The notes under the pieces were generated by a model. The model was not told the origin of the DNA, searched no databases, and worked only from the letters and a program-made list of their open reading frames with translations. The position numbers and the translations under genes were made by a program. A stretch of DNA of 29,286 nucleotides from Bacteroidales bacterium. Lineage in GTDB: Bacteria; Bacteroidota; Bacteroidia; Bacteroidales; UBA932. Shown here piece after piece: positions 1 to 8,491 of the stretch. Each line of letters opens with the position of its first letter. Position 1 is the stretch's first letter. Location: positions 1 through 29,286 of the forward strand of contig JAFZIX010000166.1 in NCBI GenBank assembly GCA_017554135.1, written 5' to 3'.

Positions 1-772
1 ACTGCCAGGTGATGCTGTCGCCGATGAACACGGCCTTGGGGCCGGTGTGCGCCGTGGAGAATGCAACTGCCATGGAAGGAACGGATGCATTCATCGACAG
101 GGTGAATTCGGCAAGGCGGTCTATCTCGCCCGCAGGGAACATCCAGCAGGCACGGTTGTCTTTCAACTTCAGGGCATCATATTCATCCTGCCCGAGAGCG
201 CGGACTTTCAGGTAGTCTGCGGTATATTCCGACGGCTGAGCGCCGGCGTTATCCCAGCATGCGCAATAATATTTGAGATCGAAGGAATTATCCGTTTCCA
301 GCAGGAAGCGGAAGCGCATGTGATCGTTGCCGACATAGAGTTTGGGCACCGTCCAAACGCCATCTCCCTTGTATTCAGCCTCGATGGGAGCCTTGTTTCC
401 GGCCTTGGGATTATCGATAGCGCCCTCTGTCACCACCAGGGAAACCTTGGTGATGCGGGTGATGCTATAGGTTTTGTCGGCGCGGACGCGCAAGCGGCAA
501 AGGCCTTCTTTCGAAGCCGGGACCTTGAAGGAGATGAAATCCTTCCCGCCGGTCTCACAAATGGTAACCTGACCGCTGGTGCACTGGCCATAAATATCCC
601 ATACACCTTTGGCTACGGGAATCATCGCCTTGGAAAATTCAAAGGCATCGCCCCTGACTTCCAGGCCCGAAGGAATCGGGCCCGTAGTGCCAGGATTATC
701 CTTCTTCTCGCAAGAGAACAGAAGGAGAGCGATCAGGAATAGAGGGATGCGTGATAAAAGACGCTTCATCAT
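1..772 (-). CDS. SGNH/GDSL hydrolase lipoprotein, 5' part only (3' end off the left edge)
   Basis: An open frame begins at ATG 772 (or the adjacent ATG 769) and stays open to the left edge, giving 257 residues without a stop. Residues 1-21 form a lipoprotein signal (MMKR, hydrophobic core, LFSC with Cys21). Residues about 36-235 make an N-terminal beta-rich region with a GDA motif and an FRFLLET stretch that loosely resembles SusE/SusF-type modules (weak resemblance). At residues 249-255 FIGDSIT appears, the block I nucleophile motif of SGNH hydrolases with Ser253, so the catalytic domain has just begun when the window ends. Members of the family remove acetyl or other acyl groups from glycans or lipids. 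It starts 3 bases after the stop of the upstream GLUG gene, so it is the visible last gene of the susC-led operon. The hydrolase call rests on one motif plus the similar full-length neighbour at 15994-17451. Confidence 0.8.
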   Translation of the reverse strand, partial: MMKRLLSRIPLFLIALLLFSCEKKDNPGTTGPIPSGLEVRGDAFEFSKAMIPVAKGVWDIYGQCTSGQVTICETGGKDFISFKVPASKEGLCRLRVRADKTYSITRITKVSLVVTEGAIDNPKAGNKAPIEAEYKGDGVWTVPKLYVGNDHMRFRFLLETDNSFDLKYYCACWDNAGAQPSEYTADYLKVRALGQDEYDALKLKDNRACWMFPAGEIDRLAEFTLSMNASVPSMAVAFSTAHTGPKAVFIGDSITWQ

Positions 773-775
773 AAT

Positions 776-3082
776 TTACTTTTTAAGTACAGGCAATTCG
801 CCGCTGAAGTCCCACACGGATGCATCCCATCCAAGGGTGGTAGAGGCAAGCTGGGAAAGGGTCTTACCAGCAGCCACGTGTCCATGATAAGCGAACTGAG
901 GATATCCATCCTGCCCGTTGGCGCAAGCTGTTGCCTTGCTTGCAGCGCCATCCTGCTTGATAAGCGGGCTGGTGGGGCTCACGTCGGGATGGTCGTAATC
1001 TGCCGCAGGCACCCAATAAGCGGTAAGTTCCATAGCAGGATTGCGATAGTTTCCTGTGAGTGTGGTGAGAGGATAGGTGACGCCGCTGAATGCTCCGCTG
1101 CTCCAGTTGCCAGAGCCGATAGTACCGGCCTTGACAACCTTGGACCAAGCAGCGCAGTTGATGCACTGGTAGACGGTGCAGCCACCACCATGACCAATAA
1201 AGCCACCTACAGCGAAACTGGTTCCCTCCACGTCGCCGCTGGCATAGCAATTCTTAATAACTACATCTTTTGGTTGGTTGTCCAAAAGGCCTACAAAGCC
1301 ACCCAAATACTCTTTTGAACTGACCTTGCCGGTGCAATAGCAGTTCTCGATTGTGGCAGGGATGGCGGAAGCCTGGATCAAACCCACAAAGCCGCCAGTA
1401 TTGCGATAAGTGCCGATAACCTCTCCGGTGGAGAAGCAGCGCTCGATCTTGCTACCCTTGAAAGTACCCACAAAGCCACCGATGGAACGGCCCGATTCAG
1501 TGAGTTCCACAACGGTAGAAGCGGAGCAATCCGACACTGTCGTATTCTCGATATGGCCGATGAGACCACCCACGGAAACCTCCTTGGTGCTTTCAAGATT
1601 CGAGGTCACGCGGCCGGAACCGGTGCAAGCGCTGACAGGGCAATATGTTACACCGATGAGTGCGCCCACATTCTTCTGGGCCTTTGCACTTATGTTCTCC
1701 GCCGTGCAATTAGTCACGCTGGCACCCACATTCAATCCGGAAGCACCCACCTGTCCGAAGATGCCACCAACACGCTCGCCCGTAGATGTTACGGTAGTAT
1801 TGATGGCGTGACAGTCGGAAATAGGTGCCGGACAAGAAACCTGGGCTCCGATACCGCCGGCATAACTGTCGCTTGTCACGGTGGAATTCTTCACAGTGAC
1901 GCCTGTAATCTTCGCATTGACATAATCAGGAACATCGTTGCTTCCGATGTTGGTACCCACATAACCTGCTACGATGCCGCTCTTACCTGAACCCTCAATA
2001 TTTGCATTATCGAAAGTAAGGTTCTGCACAGTGCCGTTCAGCACGCCGAAGAAACTCGGATATGTACCGGCCTTGCAGGTGAAATTGGAAATAGTATGAT
2101 TCTTTCCATCGAAATGCACTCCAAGATTATATGGAGGGATGATGTTGAGAGGGTTCCAGTCGGCGATGGTGCCCATATCGATGTCGGCACCGAGTTCGAA
2201 CCAGACGGTCTTGTCTTCCACGAGCAGTCCGGCTATCTCTTCCATATGTTCTGTGGAGGTGAGCACGTAAGGAGAAGCCTCCGTGCCTGCGCCCTTAATG
2301 GGAACATAGGCAGTCCAGGCAGAAGCATCGCTCACGGTTATTTCGGTGAGGATTCCGCCACCCATCTTTACGGCCTGGGGGACAAAGATACTGTAGTTCT
2401 TATCACCCACGATGGTTAATTTGAGCGCACCGGCGTCAAGATTCACTTCTTTTTCCGAAACAGCAAGGTAAGCGGTAACGGCGGAAGATGCAGTCACATT
2501 CGCAAGGCCGAGCTGAAGCGCATCTGCTGTAGCGGTGCCGGAGTTGTTCGTAGGGAACTCGACACCCGAAGCTTCGAGAACGATACCCGTAAGCGCACCG
2601 GCATCGGCAGGCAGATTAAGGGTAAGCGCAACTACGCCGTTGGAATAGAAAGCGCCGTTCTTGGAGGCCGCCCATTCCTTGGAGAGAGTGACATCCTCCC
2701 AAGTGTTTGCATCTTCTACCAGTGCAGTCAAAGCCAGATGCTGGACGCTGCCGTTCCCGGTTTGGGTCTGCCCGGTAAGGGAATAGGCCTTGTAACTGTC
2801 GACACTGGTAATGTCGGCAGGATAAGAAATAGTATAGTAGCTGTCCTTCGCGGGCGTGCCGTCGAAGATGCCGGTCTGCGTGCCCGCGCCCTCTTTGAGC
2901 TTGAAAGCGCCCTCACCGATGCGGATTTCATCGGATGCCGACCAGCGATAAACGCTGAGCGGGCCATCGGAAGGAATCGTTACCTTGATAGAGGCCGGGG
3001 CCGGAGCGGGCTCGGGTTTGTCCTGGCAGGATGCAAGTGCAACCACCGCGGAAAGCAAAAGTAAAAGATGTCTTGTTTTCAT
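776..3082 (-). CDS. GLUG-repeat surface lipoprotein A (768 aa)
   Basis: The 768-residue protein starts MKTRHLLLLL with a lipobox LASC (Cys19), so it is predicted to be a surface or periplasmic lipoprotein. Residues about 32-255 form a beta-rich domain like those in fimbrillin-like proteins (YRWSASDEIRI near 45-55). Residues about 265-365 lead into a beta-helix: GADIDMGTIADWNPLN, then FDGKNHTISNF and FFGVLNGTVQNLTFDNA. From about 400 to 640 there are repeats of the GLUG type, with VGGLIGH, IGGFVGT, TGGFVGL, LGGFVGL and VGGFIGH each followed by a C-rich 'NCYATG'-like strand. The end (730-768) has YHG and LGWDASVWDFSG, a cap shared by all four GLUG proteins in this window. GLUG proteins are thought to be adhesive or ligand-binding beta-helices; no catalytic motif is seen. 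It sits 13 bases after the phosphodiester glycosidase gene. It closely resembles lipoprotein B (4235-6757), suggesting tandem duplication. Confidence 0.85.
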   Translation of the reverse strand: MKTRHLLLLLSAVVALASCQDKPEPAPAPASIKVTIPSDGPLSVYRWSASDEIRIGEGAFKLKEGAGTQTGIFDGTPAKDSYYTISYPADITSVDSYKAYSLTGQTQTGNGSVQHLALTALVEDANTWEDVTLSKEWAASKNGAFYSNGVVALTLNLPADAGALTGIVLEASGVEFPTNNSGTATADALQLGLANVTASSAVTAYLAVSEKEVNLDAGALKLTIVGDKNYSIFVPQAVKMGGGILTEITVSDASAWTAYVPIKGAGTEASPYVLTSTEHMEEIAGLLVEDKTVWFELGADIDMGTIADWNPLNIIPPYNLGVHFDGKNHTISNFTCKAGTYPSFFGVLNGTVQNLTFDNANIEGSGKSGIVAGYVGTNIGSNDVPDYVNAKITGVTVKNSTVTSDSYAGGIGAQVSCPAPISDCHAINTTVTSTGERVGGIFGQVGASGLNVGASVTNCTAENISAKAQKNVGALIGVTYCPVSACTGSGRVTSNLESTKEVSVGGLIGHIENTTVSDCSASTVVELTESGRSIGGFVGTFKGSKIERCFSTGEVIGTYRNTGGFVGLIQASAIPATIENCYCTGKVSSKEYLGGFVGLLDNQPKDVVIKNCYASGDVEGTSFAVGGFIGHGGGCTVYQCINCAAWSKVVKAGTIGSGNWSSGAFSGVTYPLTTLTGNYRNPAMELTAYWVPAADYDHPDVSPTSPLIKQDGAASKATACANGQDGYPQFAYHGHVAAGKTLSQLASTTLGWDASVWDFSGELPVLKK

Positions 3083-3095
3083 CTGAACTTACATG

Positions 3096-4235
3096 TTATT
3101 TATCCAAAATCAAAATATGCGTATCACGCGCACGCTCCTGGCCTGAAGTGCCACCGTCTATGGGAGAGTTGACAACGTGTGTATCGCTCTTGCCCAGACC
3201 CTCGACACACATCGCAGAGGACCCGCCTCCGTCGAGGTTGAGGGCATACTGAGGATTGAACCACTTCACCATGAACTGGGTCAGTTCGCGGCAGGACATA
3301 CCCTTGCGGCTTGTCCGGCGGCCATCGACCACCATGAGGATCAGGTGATTATGCTCCGTAAGACCCACGGCGGTACGGGGGTGACGGACTCTCTGGTGAT
3401 GCTCGAGATTTTCCGAATTCAGATTGTTGATATAGGTGTCGGAAAGGGTATAGTCGCAGAACGTCTCACCCAGGGGCTCGTAGTCATCAATCATCGTAGG
3501 AGCGCTGGAAAGAAGATAGGGATAAGAGGCCTTTTTCAGCGTGTTCATATAGTAGTTGCGCTGCATCTTGACGGCATTTGCGTACGTCTCGCCCTTGATG
3601 CCGGAAACCACACCGTCCCGCTTGGGAGAGCCAACGAAAACAAAGCCGGGAATGCCCTTGCTGTCTATATAGAACGCGCCTTCGCTTTTCCAGTTATCCT
3701 GCTCCGTGGTGCCGATCTGGGTATTCGGTATAATCGAATAATCAGTTCCGCCGCAACGGATATAAATGGATCCGGCTTCGTAACCTGCATTGATGGTAGC
3801 GATTGCACCGTGGTCTTTATGGACCGTGGATGTAAATGCGGAAGGAGTTGTTCTGGTGAGCACGACTTTGTATTTAGGATTGCTCAGGTCTAGATCCACG
3901 ACGAACACTTCCTGCTTCACGCCGGAAACAGTCTCCGTGCCGGAAAGATGGTAATAGACGATACCTTCACGAACAGTGGAGGAAGTCCAGCCGTCTTTGC
4001 CGGGAGTCGGAGTTACCACCTTGCCACGATTGGCATCCCAGGGGCCGGAATGGGTATTTCCGCCTCCGGGATTCTCGTTTCCTTGTCCGTTATCATCTCC
4101 GTCATCACCACCCGACGGGGGATTGGTTTCAATGGATGCTGGCGGCGGTACTTCAACGACGTTTTCCTTGCCCCCGCAGCAAAGGAGCAGGGGCAGGAAA
4201 ACAAATATCAGAATGAACTTTTTCAGTTTCATCAT
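3096..4235 (-). CDS. Phosphodiester glycosidase (NAGPA-type) lipoprotein
   Basis: The 379-residue protein begins MMKLKKF with a hydrophobic segment ending LLLCC, a lipoprotein signal. A Gly/Asn/Asp-rich linker follows (about 38-70). The catalytic part (about 70-379) has the hallmarks of the phosphodiester glycosidase family (NAGPA, formerly DUF2233): ATINAGYEAGSIYIRCGG, PRTAVGLTEHNHLILMVVDG, a RELTQFM stretch, and ALNLDGGGSSAM, with a final RARDTHILIL. The mammalian founder removes GlcNAc from GlcNAc-1-phosphate diesters, and bacterial members are proposed to cut sugar phosphodiesters such as those in exopolysaccharides or teichoic-type polymers. The substrate here is unknown. Start: ATG 4235 overlaps the upstream TAA in a TAATG junction, with a second ATG at 4232. 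Its position inside a SusCD operon suggests that it works on the glycan imported or bound by that system. Confidence 0.88.
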   Translation of the reverse strand: MMKLKKFILIFVFLPLLLCCGGKENVVEVPPPASIETNPPSGGDDGDDNGQGNENPGGGNTHSGPWDANRGKVVTPTPGKDGWTSSTVREGIVYYHLSGTETVSGVKQEVFVVDLDLSNPKYKVVLTRTTPSAFTSTVHKDHGAIATINAGYEAGSIYIRCGGTDYSIIPNTQIGTTEQDNWKSEGAFYIDSKGIPGFVFVGSPKRDGVVSGIKGETYANAVKMQRNYYMNTLKKASYPYLLSSAPTMIDDYEPLGETFCDYTLSDTYINNLNSENLEHHQRVRHPRTAVGLTEHNHLILMVVDGRRTSRKGMSCRELTQFMVKWFNPQYALNLDGGGSSAMCVEGLGKSDTHVVNSPIDGGTSGQERARDTHILILDK

Positions 4236-6757
4236 TACTTAAGTTTAGGAGTATCTCCACTGAAATCCCAGATATCTGCGGACCAGCCGAGAGTGTCCTT
4301 AGCAAGAACTGAAAGAGTCTTGCCGGCCTCAACCTTGCCGTGATAAGGGAACTGAGGATAACCGTCCTGGGTATTGCCAAGACCGGTAGCCGTGGTGGCA
4401 GTGCCATCCTGCTTGACGAGAGGAGTGGATGCACTCACGTTGGCGTGCTGGTAATCAGCAGCCAAACTAAGAGTACACGCAGCATTGGTGCCCCAGTAAG
4501 CAGTAAGATCTATAGCAGGATTGCGATAGTTGTCGGTCAACGTGCAGAGAGGGAATGCAACACCGGCGAAGCATGCGCTACTCCAGTTGCCGGAGCCGAT
4601 TGAACCGGCAGTGACAGTCGTATTCCAAGCCACGCTCTTCTCGACCTTTGCATCACCCTTTGCAAGGTAGCCGACGAAGCCACCGGCAGCAAAACCGGAA
4701 GCAGTCACATTGCCAGAAGCATAAGAGTTGCTGACTCTCATCTTGCCATTGTCATTGCCGCCGATAAAGCCTCCGGTATAAGAGTTACCAGACACATTGC
4801 CGGTGCAGTAGCAGTCCTTTATATTCTGCTCGCTAGCAGTGGTAACAATGCCGATAAAGCCGCCGATATAACGGTATGTACCCGTCACATCTCCGGTGGC
4901 ATAACTCTTTTCGACATAACTCTTGCCGTCGGTTGTACTGCCCTGATATTGGCCGATCAGGCCACCTATATTGGCACCCTTTGCGTTGACTGTTGCAGTA
5001 GAGTAGCAACCTGAGACAATCTCGTGCTGGACATAACCCGCGAGACCACCCAGGTTGGTGGCATAGTTGCCGGTGTTGGTCTGGGCGCTGGTGACGGATC
5101 CGGAAACGGAGCATCCGGTGAGGGTGCCGTAGCACACACCGACGAGGCCGCCGATATTCTGGGTTCCACCGTTAACCGTCACATTCTCTGCTTTGGTATT
5201 TTCAATCTTTGCAGTCTGCTGGAGCTGGCCCACTGCTCCACCAACGCGGTCCTTCGTGGAATTGATAGTTGCATTTTTGATAGTGCACCCGGTGATGACA
5301 CCCTCCTTCTGCGCAACGGAGCCGAGAAGGCCGCCGGCATACCTTGCAGTAGCGTTGACGGTGCCTCCTTCGAAGCAGCAGTTGGTCATCGTGATCTTGC
5401 AATCCGCGAATCCGACAACACCGCCGACGAGAGTTCCGCCGACCGTAGTGTTCACTACATCACAATCGGTGATAGTGAAATCTACGGTAGACTGGCCGAG
5501 AAGGCCGCCAGCATAGGTAGTAGACGTGACTGAACTGTTCTTGATGTCAACATTTACGATGCTGGTTTCAACACCGGAACCGATGATGTTTGCAAAGATA
5601 CCCGCTATTGCAGAACCTCCGTCAACGGTAGCGCTTTCGATGGTAAGGTTCTTCACGTTACCCACGAGCACGGAAATGAAAGTAGTATCAAGTTTGCTGA
5701 TGGTATGATTGTTACCATCGAAGTCGATGTACTGCTTATGCTCGCCGCCACCGTTAAGAGGAGTCCAGTCGGCACCTGTCATATCGATATCGGCATCCAA
5801 CTTATAGTAGCGCATGGATCCATCCACAAGGTCTCCGTTGATATAACCCATCTGCTCTTTGGTCTGGATGATCCAAGGGGCGACCTTGGTGCCCTTGCCG
5901 CCAGCATAGTGTGCATTCACGGCCTCATCTGCCCAACCGCCGCCTGTAAGGGTGAAGAGGTTCACAAAACCGGTCTTCATAGTGGCTCCGTTGGAGATGA
6001 TGACGTCGCGGCTGAAAGTCTTGTCTTCGCCGTAAACCAGCACATAGAGCGTAGTTCCGGCTGCAACCTCCGCCTCGTTCCAGGAGGTAGTGAACCATGC
6101 GACCAGGTCGCCTTCAGTCACAGTGCAATCCTCGATGTTCAGGACTATTTTTTCTGTCTTGGACTCTTCTGAGTTGCCTGCGAAAAAGATGGCCTCGTCG
6201 GCCATGACCGCCACAGAATCGGGCTTGGTCATACCCTCGGGCATGGTCAGGGTGAGTTTGAGAACACCGGTCTGATTCAGGGTGCCGCCATGGGCCTCTG
6301 CCCACTCGGGGTTGAAGGAGAAGGTGGTGTACTCATCGACACCGTTCAGGGATGCCTGGTACTTGAGATGATCAAGGCTGTTGTTGCCTTTCTGCACCTG
6401 GGTGTTCCACACGGTCTCGTTGGCATCTTCGCCGGGATAGAGGATGGTGAAGGACGTGCCTTTCACCGCCTTACCAACGAATTCCGCCTTCTTGGGAGTG
6501 AACCCTTCCTTGATCTTGAAGATTTCGGTGGTTTCACCGACAACGGCAATCTTGTCACCGTCGCTCCAAGTCCAGGACAACTGGGTCTTCAAGCCCGCCC
6601 CCTTAACGGCGTCGCCGTCAGGGAGAATGGCGGTAATGGTCACCAGATCGCCTTCAGCCTGAGGCTGCTCAAACTGCTCAGTCTTGTTGCAGGAATAAAC
6701 TGCTGCAAGAATTGACAGGGCTATGATAATTCTTCTTGTTTTCATAATCTGGCGCAT
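4235..6757 (-). CDS. GLUG-repeat surface lipoprotein B (840 aa)
   Basis: This is the largest GLUG protein here. ATG 6757 gives MRQIMKTRR; ATG 6745 (MKTRR) is an equally likely start because MKTR also opens lipoprotein A. Lipobox AVYSC, Cys23 in the long form. Residues about 36-272 are a beta-sandwich-like domain with WSDGDKI at 65-71, a signature common in fimbrillin-like (Mfa/FimA-type) proteins. Residues about 285-375 match the lead-in of lipoprotein A (DADIDM, DWTPLNGGG, FDGNNHTISKL). GLUG repeats run from about 415 to 715 (AGGLLGQ, VGGVVGF, IGGLVGV, LGGLAGY, IGGLIGQ, IGGFIGI, TGGFIGG, AGGFVGY). The C-terminal cap DGYPQFPYHGKV and LGWSADIWDFSG ends the protein. It follows the DUF1735-GLUG gene by 3 bases. 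Predicted role: binding or adhesion on the cell surface; no enzyme motif is visible. Identity with lipoprotein A is especially high around IGSGNWSS and NYRNPA. Confidence 0.85.
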   Translation of the reverse strand: MRQIMKTRRIIIALSILAAVYSCNKTEQFEQPQAEGDLVTITAILPDGDAVKGAGLKTQLSWTWSDGDKIAVVGETTEIFKIKEGFTPKKAEFVGKAVKGTSFTILYPGEDANETVWNTQVQKGNNSLDHLKYQASLNGVDEYTTFSFNPEWAEAHGGTLNQTGVLKLTLTMPEGMTKPDSVAVMADEAIFFAGNSEESKTEKIVLNIEDCTVTEGDLVAWFTTSWNEAEVAAGTTLYVLVYGEDKTFSRDVIISNGATMKTGFVNLFTLTGGGWADEAVNAHYAGGKGTKVAPWIIQTKEQMGYINGDLVDGSMRYYKLDADIDMTGADWTPLNGGGEHKQYIDFDGNNHTISKLDTTFISVLVGNVKNLTIESATVDGGSAIAGIFANIIGSGVETSIVNVDIKNSSVTSTTYAGGLLGQSTVDFTITDCDVVNTTVGGTLVGGVVGFADCKITMTNCCFEGGTVNATARYAGGLLGSVAQKEGVITGCTIKNATINSTKDRVGGAVGQLQQTAKIENTKAENVTVNGGTQNIGGLVGVCYGTLTGCSVSGSVTSAQTNTGNYATNLGGLAGYVQHEIVSGCYSTATVNAKGANIGGLIGQYQGSTTDGKSYVEKSYATGDVTGTYRYIGGFIGIVTTASEQNIKDCYCTGNVSGNSYTGGFIGGNDNGKMRVSNSYASGNVTASGFAAGGFVGYLAKGDAKVEKSVAWNTTVTAGSIGSGNWSSACFAGVAFPLCTLTDNYRNPAIDLTAYWGTNAACTLSLAADYQHANVSASTPLVKQDGTATTATGLGNTQDGYPQFPYHGKVEAGKTLSVLAKDTLGWSADIWDFSGDTPKLK

Positions 6758-6760
6758 TTA

Positions 6761-8479
6761 TTAGTTGTAGAACTCATTTTCGTCGAAGTCAGGAAGTTGT
6801 CCGGCGGGTTCTGCGTCTTCATCTTCTGCAGAACCGGAACTCTTCTTGATAACAGGATACTCGCCGCTGAAATCCCAGATGCTGGAACTCCAGCCGAGGG
6901 ACTTGGCAAGGGAAGTTACCGTTGCGGTTGCAGCGGCGGTCTTTCCGTGATATGCAAAGTCATAGGTGTTGGCACCGTGAACAAGCGGACTGCCGGGACC
7001 GGCATTCTGCTGATCATAGGCCGCGTATCCGAGTTCAGCATTCTTTGCACTTTCAGCGAAACTGAAGGAAGTCTTATGGTAGCAATCCACAAGATAGTTT
7101 TTAAGAGCAGTGAAGCCAACGATAATACCGCTGCTATAGTGCTCTGCGCCATCTGATGCCGTGGCGGCTACGGAAGGATTCCATGCGATGCAGCATTCAA
7201 TGTGGTTGCCGGGGTCATTGGTGTCGTTGCCATTCTTCTGGTCGAGGTTTGCGTGACCGAGGATACCTGCAGCCTGGAAAGAGCCGTCAACATCCATAGT
7301 AGAATAGCAGTTGTACATAGTGGATCCGGCCTTGATGAAGCCGCCACCTATACCACCGACCTTGGATCCGGCCTTGACTTTACCGGTAGTCCAGCAATCG
7401 CTCACATGAGAAACTCCGCTGTCGTAGCCGAACAGGCCGCCCACATAGTCCTCACCGCTCTCAATCTCGACATCTGCCGAGCATGCGGTGATAGTGGCTT
7501 CGCAGATACGGCCGAACAGGCCACCGGTGCCGTTCTTGTTGCCGCCGGGAGAAGTCACCCGGCCCTGCACATGCACACGGTGTGCCTCGGCGGGAATGCC
7601 GGAAGTGCCGCAGTAACTGCCGACAATGCCGGTTGCACCGCCGACTTCGCTCTCAATCACCGCATTGGTGAATGTCACGTCGTGGCAACTGCCATTAAGC
7701 ACGCCGAAGAATGAAGGATAACTTGCGAAATCGCATGAGAAATTGTCGATAGTGTGTCCGTTGCCGTCGAAGTCGATGCCCAGTTTATAAGGTGAGGCAA
7801 AGTTCAGAGGCTGCCAACTGACATCCTTCATATCGATATCGGCCTGCAAGCGGAAGAAGACCTGTTTGCCTTCTTCGAGTTTTCCGCCCATAGCTAGGAG
7901 GTCCTCAACCGTGTAGAGGTTGTAAGGATCCTCTTTGGTGCCGCTTCCGGCGTTGGGAGCCACATATGCGATCTTCAGCACAACATAGGCATAAGGCTTG
8001 GCGGAGAGTTCCCAATTGTCGGTCTCGACAACACTGTCGATGACCACAGGGAGAACATAGGTCACACCATCTTCCAGGCCTGCTGTTGAGAGTTTGAGTT
8101 TCGCAGTGGAGGAAGTCACGCCATAGCGGGGCATCATCACTTCGTTGGTCACAAACTCATAAGCAGAGCCGGGGCACGCGGTATAGTTGGTGTTGTTGGC
8201 TTTGTTGTATGCTGCAACCGCAGCGGCATCACCCTTGAACGACAGGGTCAGTTTGATGTCGGATACGCTTCCGTTAAGGGTATCGGCGATTGCACGCACA
8301 CCTACGGTCTTGGTCTTGCCTGTATTGATCTCGATGACATCCTCATCAGAGATCACCTCGGCATAGTACATACCCTTCATCGTGGCTACGGTCTGGCCAC
8401 CGGAGACGCCTCCGTTCTCCTTTTCGGTGCAGGAGACGGCCGCGATGGCAAGAGCGAGCATTAAAATATACTTTTTCAT
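6761..8479 (-). CDS. BT_3987/DUF1735-domain lipoprotein with GLUG repeats
   Basis: ATG 8479 gives a 572-residue protein opening MKKYILMLALAIAAVSC (lipobox Cys17); a GTG six bases upstream (8485) is possible but less likely. Residues about 25-165 resemble the BT_3987-like N-terminal domain (DUF1735) found in surface glycan-binding proteins next to SusD: a strand-rich region with VAAYNKANNTNY and GVTYVLPVVIDSV. Residues about 195-260 are the shared beta-helix lead-in (QADIDMKDVSWQPLNF, FDGNGHTIDNF). GLUG-like repeats are fewer and more degenerate than in the other three proteins (about 300-430: TGGLFGR, VGGLFGY, VGGIGGG). The cap FAYHGKTAAA and LGWSSSIWDFSG is followed by an unusual acidic tail of about 25 residues (SAEDEDAEPAG, DFDENEFYN). 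It lies directly after susD, the SusE-like slot, so a surface glycan-binding role is likely by position. Confidence 0.83.
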   Translation of the reverse strand: MKKYILMLALAIAAVSCTEKENGGVSGGQTVATMKGMYYAEVISDEDVIEINTGKTKTVGVRAIADTLNGSVSDIKLTLSFKGDAAAVAAYNKANNTNYTACPGSAYEFVTNEVMMPRYGVTSSTAKLKLSTAGLEDGVTYVLPVVIDSVVETDNWELSAKPYAYVVLKIAYVAPNAGSGTKEDPYNLYTVEDLLAMGGKLEEGKQVFFRLQADIDMKDVSWQPLNFASPYKLGIDFDGNGHTIDNFSCDFASYPSFFGVLNGSCHDVTFTNAVIESEVGGATGIVGSYCGTSGIPAEAHRVHVQGRVTSPGGNKNGTGGLFGRICEATITACSADVEIESGEDYVGGLFGYDSGVSHVSDCWTTGKVKAGSKVGGIGGGFIKAGSTMYNCYSTMDVDGSFQAAGILGHANLDQKNGNDTNDPGNHIECCIAWNPSVAATASDGAEHYSSGIIVGFTALKNYLVDCYHKTSFSFAESAKNAELGYAAYDQQNAGPGSPLVHGANTYDFAYHGKTAAATATVTSLAKSLGWSSSIWDFSGEYPVIKKSSGSAEDEDAEPAGQLPDFDENEFYN

Positions 8480-8491
8480 ATTCACTCTGGT

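Noticed and set aside
47..742. 231-residue plus-strand open frame at the left edge
   Set aside because: It is antisense to the lipoprotein/SGNH frame that has a lipobox, a GDSIT motif and operon spacing.
776..6757. CRISPR-like or tandem DNA repeat in the GLUG genes
   Set aside because: The periodicity is at protein level (about 25-35 residues per repeat) with diverged DNA, and there are no constant repeats with unique spacers.
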